From: Larkinella sp051857545
Lineage (GTDB): Bacteria > Bacteroidota > Bacteroidia > Cytophagales > Spirosomataceae
Direction of reading: 5' to 3'
Length of the DNA stretch: 64,000 nucleotides
Assembly: GCF_051857545.1 (NCBI RefSeq)
Contig: NZ_JBPZHB010000010.1
Span: 1 to 64,000 of the forward strand
Shown: positions 49,212 to 57,997 of the stretch, one piece after another
How positions within the stretch are numbered: position 1 is the stretch's first letter
Layout: every line of letters begins with the position of its first letter
Program-made: the position numbers and the translations under genes
The notes under the pieces: generated by a model
The model's database searches: none
Seen by the model: the letters and a program-made list of their open reading frames with translations, nothing else
What the model was told of the DNA's origin: nothing

Positions 49212-50306
49212 ATGTTACATCGTTCCTTTTTATCGCTTGTCGTCCTCGTATTCCACGTCGCGTCCTACGCCCAGTCGCCCTATAAACCGTGGATGATTGG
49301 CGAATTCACGAAGCAACATGCCGCTAACCCGGTTTTGGATGCCCAAAAAAACACCACCTTTGATTGTCCGTTGCGGGGTGAAACCGTGCGCTGGGAAGAG
49401 AAAGACGTCTTTAACCCGGCGGTGGTGGTGCGGAAAGGCAAAATCTGCATGATCTACCGGGCAGAAGATACCGTCGGAAAACACGCCGGAACCTCGCGGC
49501 TGGGGTTGGCCGTCAGCACCGACGGCATCCATTTCAAGCGACGGCCCAAACCGGTTTTTTACCCCGACAACGACCCCATGAAGGTGTATGAATGGGAGGG
49601 CGGCTGTGAAGATCCGCGGATTGTGGAAAGCCCCAACCGGGTCTATATCATGACCTATACGGCCTACGACGGCGACAAGGCCCGGCTTTGCGTGGCAACA
49701 TCCAAAAACCTGATCAACTGGAAAAAACAGGGGCTGGCGTTCGATGATCTGAAATACCGCAACGAATGGTCGAAGTCGGGTTCGATTGTGTGCAAACGCA
49801 TCGGGAGCCGGTTGGTGGCCGAGAAAATCAACGGGAAATACTGGATGTACTGGGGTGATCAGCCGCAACTGTATTGCGCATCGTCGCCGGACCTCATCCA
49901 CTGGACGCCCGTCGAAACCACCAACGGCAAACTGTTTGCGGTGGCCGAACGGCGGAAAGACAAGCACGATTACCGCCTGCTTGAACCCGGCCCACCCGCC
50001 CTGTTGACTGCCAACGGTATTGTGTTGCTGTATAACGGCATGAACCACGGGAAAGACGGCGACCGGGATTTGCCGGATGGAACCTACGCGGCCGGTCAGT
50101 TGCTGTTCGATGCCAGCGAGCCCACCAAACTCATCGACCGCTCCGAAACCTATTTCCTCAAACCGGATCAGCCTTACGAAATGGTCGGTCAGATCAACCA
50201 CGTTTGTTTTATCGAAGGGTTAGTCCCCTACAAAGGCCAGTGGTTTTTGTATTACGGCACCGCCGATTCCAAAATTGCCGTCGCCACCGCCCCCGAAAAA
50301 CCCTGA
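49212..50306 (+). CDS. Glycoside hydrolase family 130 protein, secreted
   Basis: A 364-residue protein with a signal peptide (MLHRSFLSLVVLVFHVASYAQS). The five-bladed propeller of GH130 is recognisable: 'EEKDVFNPAVVVRKGKICMIYRAED', 'EGGCEDPRIVE', 'NEWSKSGSIV', and 'WMYWGD'. GH130 enzymes are mannosyl phosphorylases or mannosidases. The Asp in EDPRI is the conserved catalytic acid of the family. The secreted location favours hydrolysis over phosphorolysis, which is inference. The start at 49212 is preferred over a GTG at 49182 that lies inside the palindrome. Confidence 0.88.
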   Translation: MLHRSFLSLVVLVFHVASYAQSPYKPWMIGEFTKQHAANPVLDAQKNTTFDCPLRGETVRWEEKDVFNPAVVVRKGKICMIYRAEDTVGKHAGTSRLGLAVSTDGIHFKRRPKPVFYPDNDPMKVYEWEGGCEDPRIVESPNRVYIMTYTAYDGDKARLCVATSKNLINWKKQGLAFDDLKYRNEWSKSGSIVCKRIGSRLVAEKINGKYWMYWGDQPQLYCASSPDLIHWTPVETTNGKLFAVAERRKDKHDYRLLEPGPPALLTANGIVLLYNGMNHGKDGDRDLPDGTYAAGQLLFDASEPTKLIDRSETYFLKPDQPYEMVGQINHVCFIEGLVPYKGQWFLYYGTADSKIAVATAPEKP

Positions 50307-50346
50307 AACACAACCGACAACCAGCCCAACGGGCTGACATCACTAG

Positions 50347-50399
50347 CCCCGGATGCAATCCGGGGTACGGATGATTCATTCCCGGATTATTCGGGGAAT
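50347..50399. repeat. Two small hairpins between convergent genes
   Basis: CCCCGGAT (50347-50354) pairs perfectly with ATCCGGGG (50358-50365) around a 3-nt loop. ATTCCC (50378-50383) pairs with GGGAAT (50394-50399). A third short one (CAGCCC...GGGCTG) lies near 50322. The gap separates the GH130 gene (ends 50306) from the GH13 gene (ends 50437); neither hairpin has a good T tail. Confidence 0.5.
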
Positions 50400-50436
50400 A
50401 ACACGATCGGATTATTCGGCGGATAACCCAACCGGA

Positions 50437-52863
50437 TCATTGCAACACAAACAACACCAGCCCGTTGGCTGGCAAGGCGACCGTAATGGAGCCATTTGCA
50501 GCCTGATGAATGGCCCCGCCATTGCCCACATTGGCCCCGCCGTAGAGTTCAGAATCGCTGTTGAAAATTTCCTTCCAGCCGCCCGTGGGCAACCGGTACG
50601 AATCGCTGTGGATCGTATATTGATCGTAGGGCATGTTGTTCAGACTGGCGACGATCAGCACCTGCTCATGGCCGAGCCACCGCTTGAAGGCAATCACCCG
50701 GCTGTTGTCCTGGGCGTGCAGAATGTCGATGTTCCGGCTGCGGATGGACTGGAGTCGCTTGCTGACGGCAATCAAATCCTGGTAAAACCGGTACATGTTG
50801 GCACCCGAACCGCTGCGTTCTCCCAGCAAATCTTCCCGTAAATGGATGAACGTATCGTATTTGTAGCGATTCCTGGCGCCTATTTCTTCGCCCATGAAAA
50901 ACATCGGTGTACCGGCGGAGAGCAGGGATAAACCAAAAACCGTTCGGGAGCGTCTTTCGGCCCAAAACCGGGTGGTGGGCGTCATCTCGGCATTGTTGAC
51001 CGCCACTACCATCGTCCGCGCCGTGCTTTCCGCCAGCGGACCGTCGTGGTTCCCGGCTTCGTCGTGCGATTCGTGAAAAACCACCGTGCTGTACTGGCTC
51101 TGGTGGAGCGAAGCCGCAAACTGACGCATGGGGAGGGGGTCGTTGTACCCAAAACCGGCTTTTTCGAGTAGCCGGGCTTTCGAATCCTGGCCTTTGGCGT
51201 CGCCAATCAGGTGGTGGTAGAAATCGACGTACCAGGTTGCGTCGAAGCCCAGCCCACCGCCAGCCGCCGGTTTGGTGACGGCATCCCAGCCCGTGTGATC
51301 CTCCGCAATCAGCATGACGTTGGGGCGGATCATTTTCAGCGTGCGGCTCCATTCGCGCAGCAGTTTCTGCCCGAACTGGTTGGCGCGACCCACCGAATGG
51401 CCGTTGGCGTGGAGCACATTGTCGCGGTGAATGGCCTGCGTCAGATCGACCCGCAAACCGTCGATGTGCATTTCGTCGATCAGAAAAGCCGCACTGCTGA
51501 TGAATTGCTGCCGAACGACTTCTTCCGAAAACCGGGGTGTCCAGCCGCTCGAACCGTTGTCGAGATAACCGCCGTCGGAATGCGCGTAATCGCTCGAATG
51601 CCCTTCGTACCAGTAATAGATGTTGTCTTCGGGCCGCGTTGAATCATACTGCCACTGCGCGCGGTCGGCGGCATAGTTGTAATGGTTATAGACCACATCC
51701 TGGAGAACGGCGATGCCTCGACGGTGGCATTCACGCACAAAATGGCGGTATTGGTCGCGCCCACCGGCGCTGGATTCGATCACAAAGTGGTGCGTTCCGC
51801 CGTAACCCCAGGCAATGCTGCCGGTAAATTCGGCCATCGGCAACAGTTCGATGGTGTTGATTCCCAGGGCCGTTAGATAATCCAGCATAGCCAGCGCATC
51901 CGTCAGGTCGCCCGGTTGGTCTTTCCCGAAACCGAGGGAGCCGATGTGCAATTCGTAAATCACCAGATCGTCCACGTGTGCCGGAAGCGGCAGGTTGGGC
52001 GTAAATTCATCCGCCCAAAATTCAGTGGCCGGAACGAGAACCGGCGGTTGGCCGGCCGGTGGTTCGAAATCGTGGCTGATGGTGTCGGGATCAATGATCA
52101 GACTGCAACTGATGGCACCATCCAGGGTTTCGACGGTGCCGGGCCAGCTTGGGTTATTTTCCGGATTGATGGCTCCACAGCCGATCTGGCTACGGGAAAA
52201 GATGTCGGTTCGATACACGGTTTCGCCCTGCGCAGTCACCAGTTCATACATATAGGGCAATCGCTCGTAGGTTTTAAATCCGGACAGAATCGCACTTTTC
52301 CAAATTCCGTCGTCGGACGGTTTTCTCAACGGAATGGGTGGTCGGGTTGGATCGATGCCGGTTCCATCATTGGCAATATAGCCCGAATCCGGCAACCCGA
52401 AAACCACCTGAACGGCCTGCGCATTGGGCGCCCACACCGAGAACTGAAGACCCGGTTCGGCGTCGGTTTCGGAATACACCTTGTTGGCCCCCAACCGCCG
52501 ACTGAACGTGAGGTAATACCGTTCGGTCTGGCTATCGGATTCGGCATTCAGTCGAAACGAACGGAACCGGTCCACGGAATATGGATTCGGAACTTCCGTC
52601 GGAATGCCCCATTGGTTCGGTCGCTCGGGGCCATCCAGCCTGACGCCCCAGTGAAAAAAGGTTTCGTCGCCATCGTCCTGAAGCGGGACGGTTGCCTGAA
52701 ACGCCGGACAGCCATCGTCGCCGGTGATTTCCAGCATGGGCGTATCGGTCCAGAGATCGGAATAGTGGCCGGTTTCGTCCCAGCTTCCGCGCAGGAAAGC
52801 ATTCGAGAATAGGGAGCTTTTGATACCGGTGAGGTAGAGGAAAGTTACGGTTTTAGTCGCCAT
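50437..52863 (-). CDS. GH13 alpha-amylase family enzyme (branching-enzyme/isoamylase-like)
   Basis: An 808-residue cytoplasmic enzyme without signal peptide. About 110 N-terminal residues of unclear fold are followed by a CBM48-like domain (about 125-240, LQFSVWAPNAQAVQVVFG) and a GH13 barrel from about 290. Catalytic residues are visible: nucleophile Asp in DGLRVDLTQAI, acid/base Glu in LIAEDHTG, and the third Asp in HESHDEAGN. The closing beta domain ends 'PANGLVLFVLQ'. The layout resembles glycogen branching enzyme or trehalohydrolase (GH13_9/10-like), but no glycogen operon lies around it. The exact activity is open. Confidence 0.88.
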   Translation of the reverse strand: MATKTVTFLYLTGIKSSLFSNAFLRGSWDETGHYSDLWTDTPMLEITGDDGCPAFQATVPLQDDGDETFFHWGVRLDGPERPNQWGIPTEVPNPYSVDRFRSFRLNAESDSQTERYYLTFSRRLGANKVYSETDAEPGLQFSVWAPNAQAVQVVFGLPDSGYIANDGTGIDPTRPPIPLRKPSDDGIWKSAILSGFKTYERLPYMYELVTAQGETVYRTDIFSRSQIGCGAINPENNPSWPGTVETLDGAISCSLIIDPDTISHDFEPPAGQPPVLVPATEFWADEFTPNLPLPAHVDDLVIYELHIGSLGFGKDQPGDLTDALAMLDYLTALGINTIELLPMAEFTGSIAWGYGGTHHFVIESSAGGRDQYRHFVRECHRRGIAVLQDVVYNHYNYAADRAQWQYDSTRPEDNIYYWYEGHSSDYAHSDGGYLDNGSSGWTPRFSEEVVRQQFISSAAFLIDEMHIDGLRVDLTQAIHRDNVLHANGHSVGRANQFGQKLLREWSRTLKMIRPNVMLIAEDHTGWDAVTKPAAGGGLGFDATWYVDFYHHLIGDAKGQDSKARLLEKAGFGYNDPLPMRQFAASLHQSQYSTVVFHESHDEAGNHDGPLAESTARTMVVAVNNAEMTPTTRFWAERRSRTVFGLSLLSAGTPMFFMGEEIGARNRYKYDTFIHLREDLLGERSGSGANMYRFYQDLIAVSKRLQSIRSRNIDILHAQDNSRVIAFKRWLGHEQVLIVASLNNMPYDQYTIHSDSYRLPTGGWKEIFNSDSELYGGANVGNGGAIHQAANGSITVALPANGLVLFVLQ

Positions 52864-52972
52864 AATCGTCAGGTTGTATGCTGACAGAAAGATACTTACC
52901 GGCGGTTTTGAATAACAGACTTATTGAGTGTTCGGTGGTTACGACCACAGAATTCCAACCGGTTTGTGTGGG

Positions 52973-54475
52973 TCATAACGGATCAATTGTGCCTTTCCCA
53001 GCATCCAGCCGCAGCACCTTCGTCACGCAGGTCGGAATTTCCTCGGCGTAGTGCGACACATACAGCAGCGTCCGTTCCGGCGACTGGCATAGTTCATCGA
53101 CTAAATCCCGGAACCGGGCGATGTGAGCCGGATCGAGGTTCTGGCAGGGTTCGTCCAGCACGAGCAGGGGAGGGTTTTTCACCAGAGCGCGGGCCAGCAA
53201 CACCCAGCGTTGTTCTCCCGTCGAGAGTTGCGCCAGCCGCTTGTCGCGCAGGGGCTGGATGCGCAGCAAGTCCAGCATAAATTCCATTTGTTCAGTTTGG
53301 TCTGGGGTCAATTTGCGAAAAAGTCCCGCCGTGTCGAACAGGCCGGAAGCCACCACTTTCCAGACCGGTTGCTCGCGGGGAAAATACAGGTGTAGTTCCG
53401 GCGACACAAAACCAATGTTCCGTTTGATATCCCAGATGCTTTCGCCGGTGCCGCGTTTTCGGTCAAACAGTTCATAATCATTGCGGTAGCTCTGCGGGTT
53501 GTCGGCCGTAATCAAACTCAGCAAGGTGGATTTTCCTGAACCGTTAGGTCCCAAAACCGCCCATTTTTCACCCCGTTTCACTTCCCAGTTGATCGCGTTC
53601 AACACCACTTTCTCGCCGTAACTCACCGTAACATTCCGCATCCCGATCGCATTATGGAACGAAATGGCGGACGTATTCAGCCAGCGGGGAAGCAGGGCCG
53701 GGTCGGTCAGGGTTTCGGGGGCGGATTCGGGCAGTGCGGGTCGTTCGGCTTTTGGTCCCTGCCAACTGATTTGGCCGTCTGTCAATTCAGCAACGTGCGT
53801 GATGCAATCCGGAATTTCGCGGGGTGTCGTCACCAGTACCAGCGTCGTTCCTTCGGCGGCAATCCGGTTCAAAATCCCGTGCAGCCGTTGGCGGCTGTCC
53901 ACGTCCAGACCGCCGAACGGGTTGTCGAGCAGCAGAATTTCGGGACGGCGCAGGAGCGAGCGGGCCAGCAGCGTCCGGCGGGTTTCACCGTTGGAAAGGG
54001 AGGTAAGGTGCCGATCCAGCAAGTGCGTAATATGCACCCAGTCAGCTACTTCGGCCAGCCAATCTTCCGGAAAAGCCGGTGGCGGTAATTCGACGGACTG
54101 TTCATTGACGGTTCCGGTGGGCTTGATCCGGTGTTGCAAAACCTCCCAAACCGTCGGCGATTCTTCCGCCGAATCAGCGTTGAACCGCTGTTGGTAGTAC
54201 CGGGCCGACGAAGCCACCTGCCGGTCGAAACGGTAATCATTCGCCACCTGCTCCACCACTTCCCGCAAAACACCCACCGGGTGAGCATACGCGCCACTCG
54301 CCACGGGCAACCGCCCGCTCAGGGCATCGAGGAACGTACTTTTTCCCGAACTCGTAGGCCCCAGAACCGCCCAGTGTTCACCAGGTTTCAGCGTCCAAGT
54401 CAGGTTCTGTAAAACCAGGCCGGTGGGCCGGCGAACGGTGGCATTTTGTAAAGAAAGTAACGGACTGATAGACAT
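52973..54475 (-). CDS. ModF-like ATP-binding cassette protein (two ABC domains)
   Basis: A 500-residue soluble protein with two ABC ATPase domains and no membrane segments, similar in plan to ModF, whose role in molybdate handling is unclear. Domain 1 has Walker A GPTSSGKST and signature LSNGE; its Walker B reads LLLDNP, so the usual catalytic Glu is Asn. Domain 2 is complete: GPNGSGKST, LSTGE, LVLDEP. No molybdate transporter genes are nearby, so the name reflects similarity only. It follows the SNF2 gene by 25 bp on the same strand and may share its transcript. Confidence 0.85.
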   Translation of the reverse strand: MSISPLLSLQNATVRRPTGLVLQNLTWTLKPGEHWAVLGPTSSGKSTFLDALSGRLPVASGAYAHPVGVLREVVEQVANDYRFDRQVASSARYYQQRFNADSAEESPTVWEVLQHRIKPTGTVNEQSVELPPPAFPEDWLAEVADWVHITHLLDRHLTSLSNGETRRTLLARSLLRRPEILLLDNPFGGLDVDSRQRLHGILNRIAAEGTTLVLVTTPREIPDCITHVAELTDGQISWQGPKAERPALPESAPETLTDPALLPRWLNTSAISFHNAIGMRNVTVSYGEKVVLNAINWEVKRGEKWAVLGPNGSGKSTLLSLITADNPQSYRNDYELFDRKRGTGESIWDIKRNIGFVSPELHLYFPREQPVWKVVASGLFDTAGLFRKLTPDQTEQMEFMLDLLRIQPLRDKRLAQLSTGEQRWVLLARALVKNPPLLVLDEPCQNLDPAHIARFRDLVDELCQSPERTLLYVSHYAEEIPTCVTKVLRLDAGKGTIDPL

Positions 54476-54500
54476 TTCAATGGAATTAACGATAATTAGA

Positions 54501-57500
54501 TCAATGCAACAAACTCAGTAAATCGGTTCGATTCAGTGATTTCAGAATGGACGAGTCGGTTTTGATGAGGTGATCGGCCAAGTCTTTTTTAGATTCCTGA
54601 AGCTGAAGAATTTTGTCTTCGATGGTATCCGGGCAGATCAGACGCACGGCCACCACATTTTTCTTCTGACCTATGCGGTAACTTCGGTCGATGGCCTGGT
54701 TTTCCACCGCCGGGTTCCACCACGGATCGACCAGATAAACATAGTCGGCCTGGGTTAAATTAAGGCCCGTTCCGCCCGCTTTCAGGCTAATCAGAAACAC
54801 CCGGACGGTTTCGTCGGTTTGAAACCGGGTGACGCAGGCTTCCCGGTTGGTGGTTTGGCCGGTGAGGTATTCGAAGCCAATCTGTCTGTTTTCCAGTTCT
54901 TTCCGGATCAGGTCGAGCATGGTGACGAACTGCGAAAAAACCAGAATTTTGTGCTGCGGTGATTTGTTTTCAATCTGCTCGATCAGCATGTCGATCTTGG
55001 CCGACGCGTCGCCATAAAATTCATCGTCGTTGAGCAACATCGGCGAGTTGCAAATCTGCCGCAGTTTGGTGAGTCCCTGCAACACATGCAGGCGCTCCCG
55101 GGGAATGTCGCCGTCCTGCGTCGTCAGCAGAAACGTACGGAATTCACGTTCGTAAGCGTCGTAGACTTTCCGTTGGTCGGGTCCCATTTCGCAGTGCAGA
55201 ATCATCTCCGTCTTGTCGGGTAATTCGGTGGCGACCTGCGCTTTGGTTCGGCGCAAAATGAACGGGCTGATTTTCTGCTGAAGTTCGCGGGCGCGTTTCC
55301 GATCATCGAATTTGTCGATGGGCGTGGAATAATGCGCCCGAAAATAGTGGTAATTGCCCAACAAACCCGGACAGGCAAACGAAAGCTGCCCGAACAGATC
55401 GAAGGTATGGTTTTCAATGGGCGTTCCGGTCAGGACAAACCGGATACGCGATTGCAACAGCATAACCGCCTGATAGCGTTGCGATTCCGGGTTTTTGATG
55501 GCCTGCGACTCATCCAGAACGATGCAATTGAACGTATGGTCTTTCAGAAACCGGATGTCTGACAACAGCGTGCCGTAGGAGGTCAGAATGATGTCGTACT
55601 GGTCGATGTCTTTCTTCTTCAGGCTGCGATTGGTTCCGTAGAAGGTGTACAGCCGGAGCGTGGGCGCAAATTTCGCCACCTCGGCCTGCCAGTTGAACAG
55701 GAGGGAGGTCGGCACCACGACCAGGTTGGCCCGGGTGCGGTTTTTGGCTTTCTGCACCAGCAAAAAAGCCAGGATCTGGAGCGTTTTTCCGAGGCCCATG
55801 TCGTCGGCCAGGCAGCCGCCAAATCCCAGTTCGTCCAGGAAGTTCAGCCAGTAAACGCCCTCTTTCTGGTAATCCCGGAGCGTAGCGTGCAACTCGTCGG
55901 GGACTGCAACGGGCGGAATGGATGGGGAGTCGGCGAATTGGGCGGCCAGCGTCTTGATTTCGTCCGAAACCCCGCTGCTGAGTTGCCCGTCGTCATACAC
56001 CTTTCGCAAGTCCAAAAAACGAATCCGGGGCGTCCGGATCACGTCATTCACCACCTCACCCGCCTGAAAATAGGCCGAAAACCGCTCGAGCCATTCGGTG
56101 GGCAACAGTCCCTGCGTTCCGTCGTCTAGCGGCACAAACCGGCTCTTGTTTTTGATCGCTTTGTGGAGGTGTTTCAGAGAAACCTGCTGCTTGCCGTATG
56201 ACAACCCCAGTTGCGTTTCGAACCAGTTCAGACCACTGTTGACCACCACCGACACCTTGGCCTTGTGGGGATTCAGGCGGTTGTTTTTCAGGGAATTGAA
56301 ACCGAGAACCCGGATGTTCTGGCTGTTCCAGGCATCGAAAGCGTCCAGAAACCAGTTTTCATCCAGCACCTGGCTTTTGTGTAAATAAAATTCATGTCGG
56401 CCAAGCTGGCTCTGAAAATCAGGGTGTTGGCTGGCAATCGCCATCGTAAACTGAATTTCCGCTTCGTCGTCGCGCTCCACCGTAAACGGTTTTCCCTGGC
56501 TATCGACAGAGTAAATCTGTTTTTTGGACAATACCGGCACCTCAACGGTTCCGTATTTCATGACCGGCGTCAGAATGACGTAATCTTGGGAGTCGGCCAG
56601 ATACAGCAGGTATTCGCGTTCCAGATTAAAGCCGTTTTCTTCGAGCTGGGTAGGTGTTGCCGGTTGCAGATACGAATAGGTAATCCGAATCTGGTTTTCC
56701 AGTTTAGCCAAAACCGCTTCCTGAAATTCGCTGTACTTCGACTGGTGCAGAACGATTCGGGTACTTTTCTTGCTAAAAAACTCAATAACCCGCAGATAGT
56801 CAGGGTTATCGATGAGGTGCAGCGTGTCGTGAAGCAGAATGAAGTAATCGTATTTGAGAACGAGTTTGTGGAGTTCCTGCGTGGTACCTTCCAGCACGAG
56901 CGAACCCCGGATTTCGTAAAACTGATCGACCTGACGAACCCACAACCGCAGGTCGCCCACCAGAATTTTGAGCTTTACCGGGATGAGCGACTGGGAAGAA
57001 ATGTTTTCAGAAACGCTGATCGCATGGTAATAAAAAGCCAGTTTTCCGGGGTTTTCGGCCACAAACCGCAATGCTTTCAGGTCGGATTCGGTCTTTTTGC
57101 TGCGGTGGGTATGCTGAAATCGGGCGAGCGCCGAATAGAATTTTAATTCGTTCAGATGCTCAATCCGGTTGATCGCTTCCAGCGGCTGTACCGGGGTGAG
57201 CGGATTTTTTACGTTCCCTTCCCGCGTCGTTGGCGCGTCGAACAATTCCAGCCCGAAATGATCGGAATACCGGTGTTTCGTAAAGACGACAATTCGCTTG
57301 AGCTTCGACGTCGTTTCTTCCAGAATCAGCTCCGGCCGACCCGGTTTTGGTACCAGGGTCGACACCAGCAACGCTTTGTCGGCCTGATTGAATCGCAGTA
57401 ATTCCGGTCGATTGGGTTTGATCGTGAGGGTTTTATTCTCGTAGTCTACCTGGAAAAACGCATCCAGTTGGCTCTCACTCTCCAGACCGTAGTCTCTGGC

Positions 57501-57863
57501 GACCGGTTTGATGGCTTCATACCGCAGGACCTGATCAAAAAAGATCCGAAATTCCTTTCGTCTGACAATCGCCGATAAAACCTGAACCTGATGTTCACAC
57601 AACCGGTCTTTCGGAGCCAGACACGAACAGGAAATGCAGAGGGCTTCTTCCGACTGACTGACGACTACTTCCGTACGCTGAATGTCCCGGGACAGAATGG
57701 CAAAGGTGCCCTGATCGACGGCCAGTTCAACCGCGATGACGTCCGTGTAACTCCCTGTGGAAAAGGCGGATGCTGCACTGTGTTTGAAGAGGATTCCGTC
57801 GGTTAATGTGGGGATCGTCACCGTTTCCAGACAATACGCAGAAGGAGCCGAAAGGTTGAGCAT
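54501..57863 (-). CDS. SNF2-family helicase-like ATPase with SWIM zinc finger
   Basis: A 1120-residue protein. An N-terminal SWIM-type zinc finger (about 80-105, 'CISCSCLAPKDRLCEHQ', C-x-C...C-x-H) is followed by a long middle region of about 500 residues. The SNF2 motor (about 655-1120) shows motif I DDMGLGKT, motif II DESQ (in place of DEAH), and motif VI 'QAIDRSYRIGQ'. SNF2 proteins translocate on double-stranded DNA and remodel bound proteins. Bacterial SWIM-SNF2 proteins are common but little studied. An upstream ATG at 57902 adds 13 residues. The divergent GH127 gene starts 135 bp away. Confidence 0.9.
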   Translation of the reverse strand: MLNLSAPSAYCLETVTIPTLTDGILFKHSAASAFSTGSYTDVIAVELAVDQGTFAILSRDIQRTEVVVSQSEEALCISCSCLAPKDRLCEHQVQVLSAIVRRKEFRIFFDQVLRYEAIKPVARDYGLESESQLDAFFQVDYENKTLTIKPNRPELLRFNQADKALLVSTLVPKPGRPELILEETTSKLKRIVVFTKHRYSDHFGLELFDAPTTREGNVKNPLTPVQPLEAINRIEHLNELKFYSALARFQHTHRSKKTESDLKALRFVAENPGKLAFYYHAISVSENISSQSLIPVKLKILVGDLRLWVRQVDQFYEIRGSLVLEGTTQELHKLVLKYDYFILLHDTLHLIDNPDYLRVIEFFSKKSTRIVLHQSKYSEFQEAVLAKLENQIRITYSYLQPATPTQLEENGFNLEREYLLYLADSQDYVILTPVMKYGTVEVPVLSKKQIYSVDSQGKPFTVERDDEAEIQFTMAIASQHPDFQSQLGRHEFYLHKSQVLDENWFLDAFDAWNSQNIRVLGFNSLKNNRLNPHKAKVSVVVNSGLNWFETQLGLSYGKQQVSLKHLHKAIKNKSRFVPLDDGTQGLLPTEWLERFSAYFQAGEVVNDVIRTPRIRFLDLRKVYDDGQLSSGVSDEIKTLAAQFADSPSIPPVAVPDELHATLRDYQKEGVYWLNFLDELGFGGCLADDMGLGKTLQILAFLLVQKAKNRTRANLVVVPTSLLFNWQAEVAKFAPTLRLYTFYGTNRSLKKKDIDQYDIILTSYGTLLSDIRFLKDHTFNCIVLDESQAIKNPESQRYQAVMLLQSRIRFVLTGTPIENHTFDLFGQLSFACPGLLGNYHYFRAHYSTPIDKFDDRKRARELQQKISPFILRRTKAQVATELPDKTEMILHCEMGPDQRKVYDAYEREFRTFLLTTQDGDIPRERLHVLQGLTKLRQICNSPMLLNDDEFYGDASAKIDMLIEQIENKSPQHKILVFSQFVTMLDLIRKELENRQIGFEYLTGQTTNREACVTRFQTDETVRVFLISLKAGGTGLNLTQADYVYLVDPWWNPAVENQAIDRSYRIGQKKNVVAVRLICPDTIEDKILQLQESKKDLADHLIKTDSSILKSLNRTDLLSLLH

Positions 57864-57997
57864 GGGTGACCGACGAAGGTTGTTGGGTAGACTGTTCCGC
57901 AATTTACGCCATTAGCCGCGCTTGCCATAGAAATAATCCGTTTCAAGTTCTATTTTTGAGCATCCCTTCACGGTATTCCTAACCCTTTCTGAACCCC

